From: Acidobacteriota bacterium
GTDB taxonomy: Bacteria; Acidobacteriota; Terriglobia; Terriglobales; Acidobacteriaceae
Reading direction: 5' to 3'
DNA length: 64,000 nt
Assembly (NCBI GenBank): GCA_021780095.1
Contig: JAJXZK010000048.1
Coordinates: 4,531-68,530, forward strand
The notes under the pieces were generated by a model that worked only from the letters and a program-made list of their open reading frames with translations, searched no databases and had not been told where the DNA came from. Position 1 is the first letter of the stretch; every line of letters starts with the position of its first letter. Position numbers and translations under genes: made by a program. Below, one piece after another: positions 1 through 9,369 of this stretch.

Positions 1-619
1 TGTTGCCTGCCACGATACGGGGTACGCTCGCGGTTCCGACGGACGAGCTTTGTTTGAAGACCTGGACCTATGTTTGTGGGGGCGCGGGTACAGGCTCGAC
101 GAAATGCGCGCAGCAATTTTGCGAGTGCAGTTGAGAAAGCTGCCAACCGTCATCCAGCATATGAATCGAAGTAAATACCGAATTCGCCAGGCGGTGGAAG
201 CGTATCCGGGGATTCATTTGCGCAAAATTGCCGATCCAAAAGGCGATACCGGCAGTTTTCTAGTGACCACCTATCCATCGCCCGAAATCGCCACGCGGAT
301 CAACCAGGCGCTGAGGGCGGAAGGAATCGTGACTCTGCCCCAGGGCGTGAATAACATTGTCATGACGCAATGGGGTCTTCACATTTACTACAACATTCCC
401 AGCCTTGTACAAAAGACCGGAGTGGACACGAGAAATTCTCCGTGGTCGCTGGCTGAAAACAAGGATTCGCGCACGGAATACGGTAAAGGTACATGTCCGG
501 TTGCTGACGGCCTGTTTGAACGAACCATTTTGCTGGCAATTCCTTCGTGTCTGACCGATCAGGATGAGCAAGACATCATCGACGCCTTCGACAAAGTCCT
601 CACCAGCGATCACGACTGA
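1..619 (+). CDS. DegT/DnrJ/EryC1/StrS-family aminotransferase, 3' part only
   Basis: About 205 codons are visible, open from base 2 to a TGA at 617-619; the 5' end lies before the window. The segment G-Y-R-L-D-E-M-R-A-A-I-L followed by Q-L-R-K-L matches the region in the PLP-dependent DegT/StrS sugar aminotransferases that follows the active-site lysine, and the C-terminal half has the usual family layout, ending in an acidic helix. The catalytic lysine itself is outside the window. These enzymes transaminate nucleotide-linked keto-sugars or related cyclitols; the substrate here cannot be told. A TTG at 50 opens an apparent shorter frame, but the homology-like sequence continues upstream, so I treat the gene as truncated by the window edge. 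Confidence 0.8.
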   Translation, partial: VACHDTGYARGSDGRALFEDLDLCLWGRGYRLDEMRAAILRVQLRKLPTVIQHMNRSKYRIRQAVEAYPGIHLRKIADPKGDTGSFLVTTYPSPEIATRINQALRAEGIVTLPQGVNNIVMTQWGLHIYYNIPSLVQKTGVDTRNSPWSLAENKDSRTEYGKGTCPVADGLFERTILLAIPSCLTDQDEQDIIDAFDKVLTSDHD

Positions 620-725
620 GATCAGCTACGCCCACTGGGCTATCCGCAGCCCCCGCACCATGAAGGGATCGAATCGCGTCGTGTTTTGTCCGCCAGCCAT
701 GCCTCGAATTACTCTCAAGGGTGTC

Positions 726-2849
726 ATGCGATTGCCCAGACAGCTTCATGTCGCGAGTGGGACGCAGCAGAGACATGCGCAACTCGCACGTTCCCTGCGG
801 ATGACGTGCGCAATAACCGCGATTTTATGTGCAGTGTTGGGGAGGAGCACTGGTGTGTCGGCACAGACAACCGCGGCCGACCCGGTGCTGGACTGGATGA
901 ATTCAATTGCGCAACAGCAATTGAGGCAGAGAGCGGAGGCGATCCGTGTGATCCACACGGTCGCAGAGGCGAACCGACGCAAGCAGATTGTTCATGCAAA
1001 ACTTCTGCAAGATCTGGGCGGCCTTCCCAAGTACGACGGGCCATTGAATCCAAAAGTCACCGGCGAGATTCGAACAGACTCCTACACCATTGAGAAAGTG
1101 ATCTATGAAAGTCTTCCTGGCTTCTATATCACTGCGAATGTCTATCGACCGAACAAGCCAGGTCGATATCCGGCCGTCCTGCTGCAAGCTGGCCATACCC
1201 AGGAAGGGAAGCCGGAGAACCAGCGACTCGCGGCCAACCTTGCGATGAAGGGGTTTGTCGTTTTGTGTTTTGATCCGATCGGTCAGGGCGAAAGAGTGCA
1301 GACCTACAGTAAGCAGATGGACGCGCCGCTGGCGGGATGGTCTGTTCCAGAGCACATTGAAATGGGAGCCCAGGCGCAATTGATTGGTGAAGGTTTGGCT
1401 CGCTATTTCATCTGGGATGCCATGCGCTCGCTTGACTATCTTGCCAGCCGGCCGGACGTGGATCCCACGCATATTGGAGCCGCCGGTTGCTCCGGCGGCG
1501 GCGCGCTGACAACGTTCGTGGGCGGTCTAGATCCAAGACTCAAAGTTGTCATTCCGGGTTGCTATCCAAGTTCGTTCCAGCTGCTGTTTCCAACTTCCGG
1601 CCCGGACGCAGAAATGGTGTTTCCGCATTTTCTGGCGAGTGGCTTGGATACATCTGATTTTGTGGAGCAGTCCGCACCGACGCCATGGCTTCTGCAATCG
1701 ACTCAGCATGACGAATATCACTTCGCTCACCAAGGGGTTCAACTCGTGTATGAGGAAGCTCAAACATGGTATGAGCTTTACCAAGCACGGGAGAATGTAG
1801 GTTTCATGGTCGGGCCCGGTTCCCACGGGATGCCTCTCGTGAGCCGCGAGGCCGTCTATCAGTGGATGATTCGCTGGCTGAAAAACGGCGACGGAGATGC
1901 GCACGAACAGCCTGTGAAGATGTTCACCAACCATCAGTTGCTGGTGACGCCGACCGGAAATGTGGAGGACGAACCTGGCAGCAGAAAGCTCTACCAAATT
2001 TTGTTAGGAGACTTTCACGCCCGCCAGAAAAAGAGAACGATTCCAGAACTGATGTCCGAACTTCGAGATTTGAAAATCCCGACGGATGGATCTGCGCCGA
2101 AGGTGAGGATTCTGAAAGAAAGTGTTCGCTCGCACGGGCCAGGAGAGCGAATACAGTTCGAAAGCGATCCGGGAATCTGGTTGGATGCAACGCTGTATTT
2201 TCCATCCGCTGCGGGTCGAAAGCCAGCCGTACTGGTGATGAAAGGCAGCGAATTGTACGGCATGAAGCCTGCGGATTCGCTCGCAGAGCAAATGGCCGAA
2301 CAGGGTCACGTCGTGTTGGAGATGGAGCCGCGCAGATCCACCTTGCCGAACCGTGAAGGCCCATACACTGGTGACTGGATGACCGACATACAGGCCAATC
2401 TGATCGGCCTGAATCTGCCGGCGTTGCGCGCGCATGACATTTTACGCGGCGTGGATTTGCTGCGGGCTCGTCCGGATGTGGATCCCCACTCGATTCGCGC
2501 CGCCGCTCGTGGCGTGGAGGGGATATGGCTTTTGCTCGCAGCTGCCGCAGACCCCCGAATCGGCGGAATCTGGCTGGACAGGACGCCGTACAGCTTACAT
2601 GCGTCGCTGGAAAATTCTATGGCATCCGATTTATGGGACGCTGTCATTCCCAACTTTGTGCTGCATTGGGATCTTGACGATCTGGTGAAGGCGATGGGAA
2701 AGCGGCAGGTTTTGTGGACGGATCCCACCAACTGGATGCGCGGTGTCGTCACTCTTGGGCCTCCCTATCGGTATCGTTACATTTTGGGAGACACAACGGA
2801 CTTGGCGAACGCCCAAGATGATGCGTACATTCAGGAGCTGCTGCGTTGA
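726..2849 (+). CDS. secreted tandem alpha/beta hydrolase (acetyl-xylan-esterase / S9-like), second domain degenerate
   Basis: A 707-residue protein. The frame is open from 564, but ATG 726 has AAGGG five bases upstream and opens an arginine-rich n-region with a hydrophobic core ending near G-V-S-A-Q, a signal peptide. The first half is an alpha/beta hydrolase with the nucleophile elbow G-C-S-G-G-G (Ser256) in the context R-P-D-V-D-P (242-247), a possible acid loop in S-T-Q-H-D-E and a late G-S-H-G histidine. The second half repeats the fold: R-P-D-V-D-P recurs at 582-587, but the residue equivalent to Ser256 is glycine (A-R-G-V-E-G). One active and one structural or binding domain is the simplest reading. 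Substrates may be esters on plant polysaccharides; this is inference. It converges on the minus-strand isomerase with only 15 bases between stops. Confidence 0.75.
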   Translation: MRLPRQLHVASGTQQRHAQLARSLRMTCAITAILCAVLGRSTGVSAQTTAADPVLDWMNSIAQQQLRQRAEAIRVIHTVAEANRRKQIVHAKLLQDLGGLPKYDGPLNPKVTGEIRTDSYTIEKVIYESLPGFYITANVYRPNKPGRYPAVLLQAGHTQEGKPENQRLAANLAMKGFVVLCFDPIGQGERVQTYSKQMDAPLAGWSVPEHIEMGAQAQLIGEGLARYFIWDAMRSLDYLASRPDVDPTHIGAAGCSGGGALTTFVGGLDPRLKVVIPGCYPSSFQLLFPTSGPDAEMVFPHFLASGLDTSDFVEQSAPTPWLLQSTQHDEYHFAHQGVQLVYEEAQTWYELYQARENVGFMVGPGSHGMPLVSREAVYQWMIRWLKNGDGDAHEQPVKMFTNHQLLVTPTGNVEDEPGSRKLYQILLGDFHARQKKRTIPELMSELRDLKIPTDGSAPKVRILKESVRSHGPGERIQFESDPGIWLDATLYFPSAAGRKPAVLVMKGSELYGMKPADSLAEQMAEQGHVVLEMEPRRSTLPNREGPYTGDWMTDIQANLIGLNLPALRAHDILRGVDLLRARPDVDPHSIRAAARGVEGIWLLLAAAADPRIGGIWLDRTPYSLHASLENSMASDLWDAVIPNFVLHWDLDDLVKAMGKRQVLWTDPTNWMRGVVTLGPPYRYRYILGDTTDLANAQDDAYIQELLR

Positions 2850-2864
2850 TGAGTGGAGGCTGGA

Positions 2865-3677
2865 TCACCCAACGTGATCGAGGAAATACTGCTGAATCTG
2901 CTGCAGCAGGCCATCATCGGCGGACTTCCAAACTTCTTCATTAAAGATCTCAACCTCGATGGGCCCGTCGTAGCCGGTTGCGTCGACCGCCTGGCGGAGG
3001 CTTCGCAATTCAATGACGCCGCGTCCCATCATCGCTCGACCCATCAGGATTCCAGGCAGAGGCACTGGCCAATCCGACACATGAAAGCCCACGATTTTTC
3101 CATGCGCACGCTCGATCTGCGGCATCACCTCTGGATCCCACCACACATGGAACGCATCGACCACAACCCCTGCGGCTGAGCTGTTCATCTGTTGGACAAT
3201 ATCGTTCGCTTGCTTCAGCGTAACCACGACGGAACGTTCCGCCGCGTACATGGGATGCAAGGGTTCGACGCCAAGGATGATGCCAGCTTTTTCCGCATCG
3301 GGTAACACTTCCATCAACCCGTCCAACACGGTGGCTCGCGCGTCTTGCAGCTTCTGCCCATTGGCTGGTCCCGCGACGATGACCAGGACCGGCGCGCCCA
3401 GGATGGCGGCTTCTTCAATCGCCACGCGGTTATCCGCAATGCGTTCGCGTCGCTCTTTCGCCGTCGGCGCCGAAAACCATCCACCCCGACATAGGCTCGA
3501 GACACGTAAACCCTGCCTGTGAATCATGGCGGCCGCTTTTGTGACGTCGCCGTCAAGTTTATGGCGCCAAACTGCGATGTAGGGGATCCCGCTGTGGGAA
3601 CAATTGCGCACCACTTGTTCCAGCGACCAGGGATCGGCGGTGATCTGATTGAAGCTGAGACGTTGCAGCAGGCTCAT
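2865..3677 (-). CDS. TIM-barrel sugar (phosphate) isomerase/epimerase (AP endonuclease family 2 fold)
   Basis: 270 residues with no signal peptide, so cytoplasmic. The putative metal ligands appear in family order: Glu in G-V-E-P-L-H-P, Asp/His in V-V-D-A-F-H-V-W-W, His in G-F-H-V-S-D-W and Glu in I-E-V-E-I-F-N. This fold covers xylose-isomerase-like epimerases, inosose dehydratases and the C-C or C-O cleaving enzymes acting on 3-keto-glycosides. It is the last gene of a four-gene minus-strand operon; its ATG overlaps the TGA of the DUF993 gene (ATGA), so translation is probably coupled. The dehydrogenase next door makes oxidation followed by isomerisation or elimination of a sugar a reasonable model, but the substrate is unknown. 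Confidence 0.8.
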   Translation of the reverse strand: MSLLQRLSFNQITADPWSLEQVVRNCSHSGIPYIAVWRHKLDGDVTKAAAMIHRQGLRVSSLCRGGWFSAPTAKERRERIADNRVAIEEAAILGAPVLVIVAGPANGQKLQDARATVLDGLMEVLPDAEKAGIILGVEPLHPMYAAERSVVVTLKQANDIVQQMNSSAAGVVVDAFHVWWDPEVMPQIERAHGKIVGFHVSDWPVPLPGILMGRAMMGRGVIELRSLRQAVDATGYDGPIEVEIFNEEVWKSADDGLLQQIQQYFLDHVG

Positions 3678-4843
3678 GCGACACCCGCGAGCAGCAGGTA
3701 GTTTCGCATTCGTTCGGTCGCGAGTTCAGGATTGCGCAGGACCCCCGCTTTTTCCGCTAGAACGAACAATTCACATAAATGCGCTGTGGATCGTGCGCTC
3801 TCCAGGCCGCCAACCATGCGGAAGTGCGATTGAAAACCGTTCAAAAACGCCAGAAATACGACCCCGGTTTTATAGTGTTGTGTCGGGGAAGCGAAGATAT
3901 GTTGTGAAAGCGGCACGGTAGGTGCGAGTAGCTCTTGGTAGCGGAAAACGTCACCTGCATCCAGCGCGGCCAGCGCCAGTGAAGCTGCAGGGGCAATCGC
4001 ATCGAAAATCCCCAGTAAGGCGTCGCTGTGACCGTGATCGTCGCCCAGGATCAGGCGGTCATAGTTGAAGTCGTCCCCGGTATACATGCGCACGCCATCC
4101 GGAAGCGCACGACGCATGGAAATCTCCATCTCCGCATCAAGTAGAGAAACCTTGATGCCGTCGATTTTTTGCTTGTGAGCACGAATCACTGCTAGACAGT
4201 TGTCCATGGACGCGGTGATCGTGTCTCCGCCCCAATAGCCTTGCAGGGCTGGATCAAACATTGGTCCCAGCCAATGCAGAATGACGGGCTGCCGAACCTG
4301 GCGGAATACGGTCGCATATACCGATGCGTAATCGTCCGCGTCTCGCGCCACTGCGGCCAGGGCGCGACTCGCCATCAGGATAATGCGTCCATCCACAGCT
4401 TCAATGGCTTCACATTGCTGCAGGTAGGCGTTCGTCACGTCTTGTAACGCGAGATGTGGACTTGGCGGAAGGTGATCGGTGCCCGCCCCGCTTGCGACCA
4501 CGGCTCCTCGCGCTTTCGCGGCTGCAGTACTCCGTTGGATTAATTCCAGCGCCAGCGGCCAATTCAATCCCATGCCGCGCTGGGCGGTATCCATCGCCTC
4601 GGCCACACCAAGCCCAAGCGACCAAAGGTATTCTCGATACGCCAGCGTCGCTTCCCAATCAATCGCAGGATGCGCCCACGGCTCCGACGTCCGTAGTGGG
4701 TCGAGCACGACATGGGCGGCCGCAAATGCGATCCGAGTAACGAACGATTTCCGAGCAGCGGGCACCACCGGCTCGCCTATCGGCGAGTAAGTGTAGATGG
4801 ACCCGTCCGGTCGCACCAGTTTTAGGCCGTTCTTCAAGCTCAT
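3674..4843 (-). CDS. DUF993 family protein (dihydrodipicolinate-synthase-like TIM barrel)
   Basis: 389 residues from ATG 4843, which overlaps the TGA of the upstream dehydrogenase (ATGA). The frame is open further upstream, but that part is antisense to the dehydrogenase in low-complexity arginine-rich sequence, so I reject the longer start. The protein begins M-S-L-K-N-G-L-K-L and carries I-D-G-I-K-V-S-L-L-D, whose lysine sits where class I aldolases of the DHDPS type form a Schiff base. I recognise it as the DUF993 type by overall sequence; no reaction is assigned with certainty. Its place between a Gfo/Idh dehydrogenase and a sugar isomerase suggests aldol or retro-aldol cleavage of an oxidised sugar. 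Confidence 0.72.
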   Translation of the reverse strand: MSLKNGLKLVRPDGSIYTYSPIGEPVVPAARKSFVTRIAFAAAHVVLDPLRTSEPWAHPAIDWEATLAYREYLWSLGLGVAEAMDTAQRGMGLNWPLALELIQRSTAAAKARGAVVASGAGTDHLPPSPHLALQDVTNAYLQQCEAIEAVDGRIILMASRALAAVARDADDYASVYATVFRQVRQPVILHWLGPMFDPALQGYWGGDTITASMDNCLAVIRAHKQKIDGIKVSLLDAEMEISMRRALPDGVRMYTGDDFNYDRLILGDDHGHSDALLGIFDAIAPAASLALAALDAGDVFRYQELLAPTVPLSQHIFASPTQHYKTGVVFLAFLNGFQSHFRMVGGLESARSTAHLCELFVLAEKAGVLRNPELATERMRNYLLLAGVA

Positions 4844-5991
4844 GCCCTCAGTTCCGGTACATCGATCCAGCGACGCTCCTGCCAGGACTTCAGTCCCAGC
4901 TCCGCCAACTGCACGCCACGGGCTCCTTCCACAAAGTCGTGCGGAAAGGGCGCATCTTCGGCGACGTGGCGGAGAAACATCTCCCACTGAACCTTGAAGC
5001 CGTTGTCGAATATCTGATTGTCCGGCACGTCCTGCCAGTGCTCGCGAAAGCGGAACGGGTTCTCGACATCTGGATTCCACACCGGTCGAGGCGTATTCAC
5101 ACGATGCTGGGTCCGACATTCCCGCAAGCCCGCGACTGCGCTCCCTAATGTTCCGTCCACCTGCAAGCTGAATAGTTCATCCCGATACACGCGAAAAGAC
5201 CATGAGGAGTTGATCTGGGCAACGATTCCTCCCTCGAGCTCAAACGTTCCGTAGGCTGTGTCGTCGGCGGTGCACTTGTAGCGATTCCCCCCCTCATCGA
5301 CACGCTCTGGAATCGTGGTGCCGCCCAGGCACTGCACAGCGCGCACTTTGCCAAACGTATGGTCCAGCACATACCGCCAATGGCAGAACATATCCACGAT
5401 GATGCCGCCATCGTCCTGCTTGCGGTAGTTCCAGGAGGGCCGCTGCGCGGGTTGCCAATCGCCCTCGAAAACCCAATATCCGAACTCTCCGCGAACCGAA
5501 AGAATTCTTCCGAAGAAGGCGCTGTCGACCAAGCGCTTCAGTTTGCGCATGCCTGGCAGAAACAATTTGTCCTGCACCACCCCGTGCTTCACTCCCGCGG
5601 CTCTGGCCATGGCGGCCAGTCGCAGCGCTACAGCCGAATCGACGGCGAGAGGCTTCTCGCAATAAACGTGTTTTCCGGCAGCCATCGCCGCTTCAACGCT
5701 TGAGGCTCGCAGTGACGTCACCTGAGCGTCAAAGTAAATGGCATCGTCTGGATTGGCGAGCGCACCGCTCAGATCGGTGGTCCAGCGAGCCACTCCGTGA
5801 TCTTTGGCAATCTGTTCAAGCTTGGCGGCATTCCGACCCACCAAGATTGGATCGGGCACAAGTCGAGTGCCATCGTTGAGTTCGACCCCGCCTTGATTCC
5901 GAATTGCCAAAATGGATCGAACCATGTGCTGGTTCAATCCCATGCGTCCAGTGACGCCGTTCATGATGATGCCGATTCGCTTCTCGTTCAT
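4840..5991 (-). CDS. Gfo/Idh/MocA family NAD(P)-dependent oxidoreductase
   Basis: 383 residues. The N-terminus I-G-I-I-M-N-G-V-T-G-R-M-G is a dinucleotide-binding loop, unusual in having an extended glycine region like that of dihydrodipicolinate reductase. The family hallmark C-E-K-P-L-A follows about residue 115, with the catalytic-domain histidines later (M-F-C-H-W-R-Y). There is no signal peptide. GGAG lies six bases before ATG 5991. These enzymes oxidise hydroxyls of sugars, inositols or glycosides, often at C3. Second gene of the transporter-dehydrogenase-DUF993-isomerase operon; the gap to the transporter is 37 bases. Confidence 0.85.
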   Translation of the reverse strand: MNEKRIGIIMNGVTGRMGLNQHMVRSILAIRNQGGVELNDGTRLVPDPILVGRNAAKLEQIAKDHGVARWTTDLSGALANPDDAIYFDAQVTSLRASSVEAAMAAGKHVYCEKPLAVDSAVALRLAAMARAAGVKHGVVQDKLFLPGMRKLKRLVDSAFFGRILSVRGEFGYWVFEGDWQPAQRPSWNYRKQDDGGIIVDMFCHWRYVLDHTFGKVRAVQCLGGTTIPERVDEGGNRYKCTADDTAYGTFELEGGIVAQINSSWSFRVYRDELFSLQVDGTLGSAVAGLRECRTQHRVNTPRPVWNPDVENPFRFREHWQDVPDNQIFDNGFKVQWEMFLRHVAEDAPFPHDFVEGARGVQLAELGLKSWQERRWIDVPELRA

Positions 5992-6028
5992 TGCCTACTC
6001 CAGGACACTGTGTCCGCTTCAACATTAT

Positions 6029-7303
6029 TCACTCTGCCAGGCCCGATGCTGGATTGGTTTCCGCATCCCGCAGAAAGCTGCGATTGTGGGCTTCCGGTCC
6101 AAACCAGAAGATCACGATCATCACTAGAGTGACGCCGCCCCCAAAAACGGTGAGCGCCCAGGGATACCCGACGTGCTCGCGCAGCATGAATTCTACTGCG
6201 GTCGCCGGAGCAGCCAGCAGCACGCCCAACTGATACACGACTCCGGGAAAAAGGCTGCGAACATCGTCCGGAGAAAGCTCTGTCAAGTGCGCGGGAATTA
6301 CACCGAACGCACCCTGGACGCCCACCTGCATCACGAATGATCCGACCACGAGCACGCCTAGCGAGGTACCGAAAGCCCATGCCGGAATGGAGAGTAATGA
6401 CACCACCAGCGCCATCATGATGGCTTTCCGCCGTCCCATTCCCTGGGACAGATGGCCGAAGAAAAGCGCACCGACGATGGCGCCAATGTTGTACACGATC
6501 GGAAGGCCGTATAAGGCTTTCATCCCGATGACTGTCTTTTCCGCGATGCCGGGGACGAACTTGAGGAAATCAGGATACAGATCCTGCGTGCCATGCGAAA
6601 GGCACAGGAGCACGCTCATCATCAACAACAGGTAGAAAAACATCGCTTTGTGATGAAGCAGGGAGATGAAGATATGCTTCATCGATGCGGGCCGATTTTG
6701 CTTCCAGGCCTCAGACTCCGGCGCGAACAGCGTCAGCGCGACGACCAGCAATGCGATCGGCGCGCCGATAAAAAAAACAGACCGCCAGCCGAACGCGGGA
6801 GCAATCGTCTGCATGGCCACAGAAGCCAGCAAATAGCCCATAGGATATCCGGCTTGGATCATGCCGGAGAGCACGCCTCGGAACCGGCGTGGCAAACTCT
6901 CCATGGCGTAGGACGCGCCTACGCCCCAATACCCGCCCATGCCGATGCCGTATAGCGCTCGAAAGAGCACGAACACCCAAAAGGTGGGCGCTAAACCTGT
7001 CAACACCGTGCACAGGGAGAAGTACAGCACGCAGAACATCAGGGGGCGTTTGCGTCCAAATCGGTCAGCCAGCGCACCGAAGACCAGCGCGCCCACCGGT
7101 CGCATTGCGAGGGTCAGCGTCAACGTATAAACGACCGAAGCCTTGGAGACGTGGAATCTCGTCGCCAGTGTGTCGAACAAAAACACAACAACGAAGAAGT
7201 CGAAGGCGTCCAGCACCCAACCCAGAAGGCCGGACGTGACGGCGAACTTCCAGCCCTTGATCTCCTGATCGCTGCCGGTGTGTGACCCGGTTACAAAGGC
7301 CAT
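6029..7303 (-). CDS. major facilitator superfamily transporter (sialate/aromatic-acid:H+ symporter-like)
   Basis: 424 residues with about twelve hydrophobic segments. The loop 2-3 motif A-D-R-F-G-R-K-R-P is intact and a second copy G-R-R-K-A begins the second half, as in MFS. The early segment W-V-L-D-A-F-D-F-F matches the D-x-x-D-x region of metabolite:proton symporters of the AAHS/sialate type, which take up organic acids or acidic sugars. It is the first gene of the operon running to 2865 and presumably imports the substrate of the downstream dehydrogenase, DUF993 and isomerase proteins. No strong Shine-Dalgarno sequence precedes ATG 7303. Confidence 0.85.
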   Translation of the reverse strand: MAFVTGSHTGSDQEIKGWKFAVTSGLLGWVLDAFDFFVVVFLFDTLATRFHVSKASVVYTLTLTLAMRPVGALVFGALADRFGRKRPLMFCVLYFSLCTVLTGLAPTFWVFVLFRALYGIGMGGYWGVGASYAMESLPRRFRGVLSGMIQAGYPMGYLLASVAMQTIAPAFGWRSVFFIGAPIALLVVALTLFAPESEAWKQNRPASMKHIFISLLHHKAMFFYLLLMMSVLLCLSHGTQDLYPDFLKFVPGIAEKTVIGMKALYGLPIVYNIGAIVGALFFGHLSQGMGRRKAIMMALVVSLLSIPAWAFGTSLGVLVVGSFVMQVGVQGAFGVIPAHLTELSPDDVRSLFPGVVYQLGVLLAAPATAVEFMLREHVGYPWALTVFGGGVTLVMIVIFWFGPEAHNRSFLRDAETNPASGLAE

Positions 7304-7414
7304 ACTTTGTGCGCCATTTCCACAATCGTCTCCCGCCTGCCACGGTGAATGCAGTGATCTGTTCGGTGGAAAGATTCTATCGCCTTGTGTTCCAACGCGG
7401 ATTGCGCAAGGACG

Positions 7415-8806
7415 TTATCGCGAGGGGGGAAGCGATTTCCAGTTCGTGTTGGGTGCATCCGGCAAACGACCCAGCATCCGATATATGTCGATCAGACCCT
7501 GATTTTCCATCTGCTCGCCTGCACCTACCTGAACCCATGTGGTCGCGCTCTGCGCACCATAGCCGCCTTCGACGGCAGCTTTGATGGTCGGAAAATATCC
7601 GTAATATCCGTTCGTGTATCCAAGGAAAAAGCAGTGCTGCACCGGACAGCGGGCTCGCATGTTCATTTGGAATTCTACGAATGGTTCTCCCGGCATTCCC
7701 AGGATTGCGATGTTTCGATCAATCATCGCCGTCGTCACCGGCAAATGCATTGTTTCCTCAATCGACGGTGCGAAGGTTTCAAACGCGATTGGATTGATTT
7801 CTCGCAACAGTTCCTGATGAAACTTTTCCGGGTTCCAGCGAAGTTTGAAAGCAAGCGAGTCCTCCGTGAAGTCGATGCTGGGATTGGGATCGGCGCTGGT
7901 TTGGATTCCCTTTGCCGTATTCGCGGCCGCTTCGCCTAAAGTTTGTCCCGCCCAATCTCGCCGTGCGATGGCGTCTTGTTTCATCGGCGTCGTGGCGTCG
8001 AAGACATTAATGTCACCCGGCGCTCCTTGAACAAAAAATGCCAACGGTTTGCCGCCGAATGCCTGCTCCACCACTTTGCACATGACACCTGGGAAATCCG
8101 CGGAGAAGCGTAAATTATCCGGCCCAAAGGTCACCGGATGCGTCGAGTAGTTCACCAATAGGGCCAACGGTTGTCCGTCCATTTGATCAATGCGCAGCAC
8201 TGCAATCGTCGGATCCACAGGCCAAGTTGGCATCTGCGTCGTGTTCGACCAAAGCATTGTGACGCTGCCATCGGAATTGATCAGGCGACGGTTATATCCG
8301 ATGTAGGTGTCGCCGTAGCCCACCCCTAATTTCACTGGCACAACATGTTGCGCTGCGTTGTGAATCGCTTGTTCAATTTTGCCAAGGTCCGCCGTCTCCC
8401 ACGCCGGAGGTCCAGAGGGATAGTCGTCCAGGATCACGGGTCCGGCATGGGTATGTGTCGCCTGCACAATCACGTCGCCAATGCCAGTGTCCTTCTTCAC
8501 AGCCTCGCGCAGTCTATCGAGCGAGGCGGGACCAAATGTCCTGCCAAGATCCAGGTCAACATACGCCAGCCGCTGATCTCCCGCCTCCAGCACCAGAACG
8601 CGGGCATACAACGGATCGAGAATCCCTTCGGCCCCCTTCAGACGATCGAAATATCCCCACATATGCACGCCCAGTGGCGGAGTGATGTCGACCCTGGCTA
8701 CGCCAGCTTTCATGTCCGCCGCGCTCGCGTGAGCGCCAGAACATAGGATCAGCAGAGCGGCCACATGCGGAAGATAGTCACGGAACGAACGAAACTCTCG
8801 AGTCAT
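7415..8806 (-). CDS. secreted neutral/alkaline ceramidase-like hydrolase (N-terminal domain family)
   Basis: 463 residues. It has a signal peptide (hydrophobic core A-A-L-L-I-L-C-S-G, cleavage near A-S-A-A-D) and the family opening A-G-V-A-R-V-D-I-T-P-P. A-T-H-T-H-A-G-P puts zinc-ligand-type histidines at 118 and 120, and N-Y-S-T-H-P-V-T-F is the later conserved histidine block. Full neutral ceramidases are longer (650 residues or more) with a C-terminal immunoglobulin-like domain; only the catalytic N-terminal part is present. Acidobacterial members of this family are often annotated alkaline ceramidase without known substrate; amide or ester hydrolysis outside the cytoplasm is as far as the sequence goes. 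GAGG sits seven bases before ATG 8806. Confidence 0.8.
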   Translation of the reverse strand: MTREFRSFRDYLPHVAALLILCSGAHASAADMKAGVARVDITPPLGVHMWGYFDRLKGAEGILDPLYARVLVLEAGDQRLAYVDLDLGRTFGPASLDRLREAVKKDTGIGDVIVQATHTHAGPVILDDYPSGPPAWETADLGKIEQAIHNAAQHVVPVKLGVGYGDTYIGYNRRLINSDGSVTMLWSNTTQMPTWPVDPTIAVLRIDQMDGQPLALLVNYSTHPVTFGPDNLRFSADFPGVMCKVVEQAFGGKPLAFFVQGAPGDINVFDATTPMKQDAIARRDWAGQTLGEAAANTAKGIQTSADPNPSIDFTEDSLAFKLRWNPEKFHQELLREINPIAFETFAPSIEETMHLPVTTAMIDRNIAILGMPGEPFVEFQMNMRARCPVQHCFFLGYTNGYYGYFPTIKAAVEGGYGAQSATTWVQVGAGEQMENQGLIDIYRMLGRLPDAPNTNWKSLPPSR

Positions 8807-9147
8807 AATCGATCCTCAATTAGTTATATTTGTAATAAATAAGCTCATCCAATCGAATATGGCGGGGCTATATATTCAGAAGATGAAGCTATTGGATATT
8901 TGAGCAGCTGTCAACGATTGAATTGATCGCAGTTGTGGCTGTCAGACATACCTCGGCATGACCTGATCAAAATTTATTATTGTTCCTTTCTAAAATACTT
9001 ACGCGCGGCTAGAGTGCTACGAAAGCTTTTTCTATGCTTCTTCCAGATTGGCTGAATCTGCCTTGATAAGGAAGGAGGGGCAATGTCGCCAGAAGTGCTG
9101 GCTTCTGAACTGGGACAGTCGGAGCTGGCCAATGGACTCCATTTTAG
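8807..9147. other. intergenic region upstream of the ceramidase-like gene
   Basis: The first 80 bases (8815-8890) are strongly AT-rich, with TTATATTTGTAATAAATAAG and neighbouring A/T tracts, and lie just upstream of the minus-strand ceramidase-like gene. That is where its promoter should be, though I cannot fix -35/-10 boxes with confidence. Nothing coding is seen. An in-frame TAG at 9145 bounds the TonB-receptor remnant that follows. Confidence 0.4.
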
Positions 9148-9369
9148 CGCCTACCTAGTTCGCTGGCCGCCCTGTTGCAGGATGTAAGGGTGACGTCGAC
9201 CACCTCTTTGGATTTCCGCGCGGAATTCTTTAACGCATTCAACCATGCACAGTTCCATGGCATTAGTTCTGTGGATGGGAACTTCAACGACGGCCCCGGA
9301 AACTTTGGCGGTATCTTCGGCGACAACGGCGGCCGCATTGGTCAACTGGCGGTGAAGTCCAATTTCTAG
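9148..9369 (+). pseudogene. C-terminal remnant of a TonB-dependent (Oar-like) receptor
   Basis: The frame from after the stop at 9145 to TAG 9367-9369 reads L-D-F-R-A-E-F-F-N-A-F-N-H-A-Q-F in its middle and ends V-K-S-N-F. F-R-A-E-x-F-N-x-F-N is the last-strand signature of the big carboxypeptidase-regulatory TonB receptors, and both intact receptors in this window carry it or a close form of it near their C-terminus. No signal peptide, plug or barrel remains upstream, so about 1,000 residues are missing. It is a truncated gene tail, not a small gene. Confidence 0.75.

Noticed and set aside
9175..9369. independent small gene
   Set aside because: It starts inside the last strands of a receptor and has no ribosome site or signal; it is a remnant.
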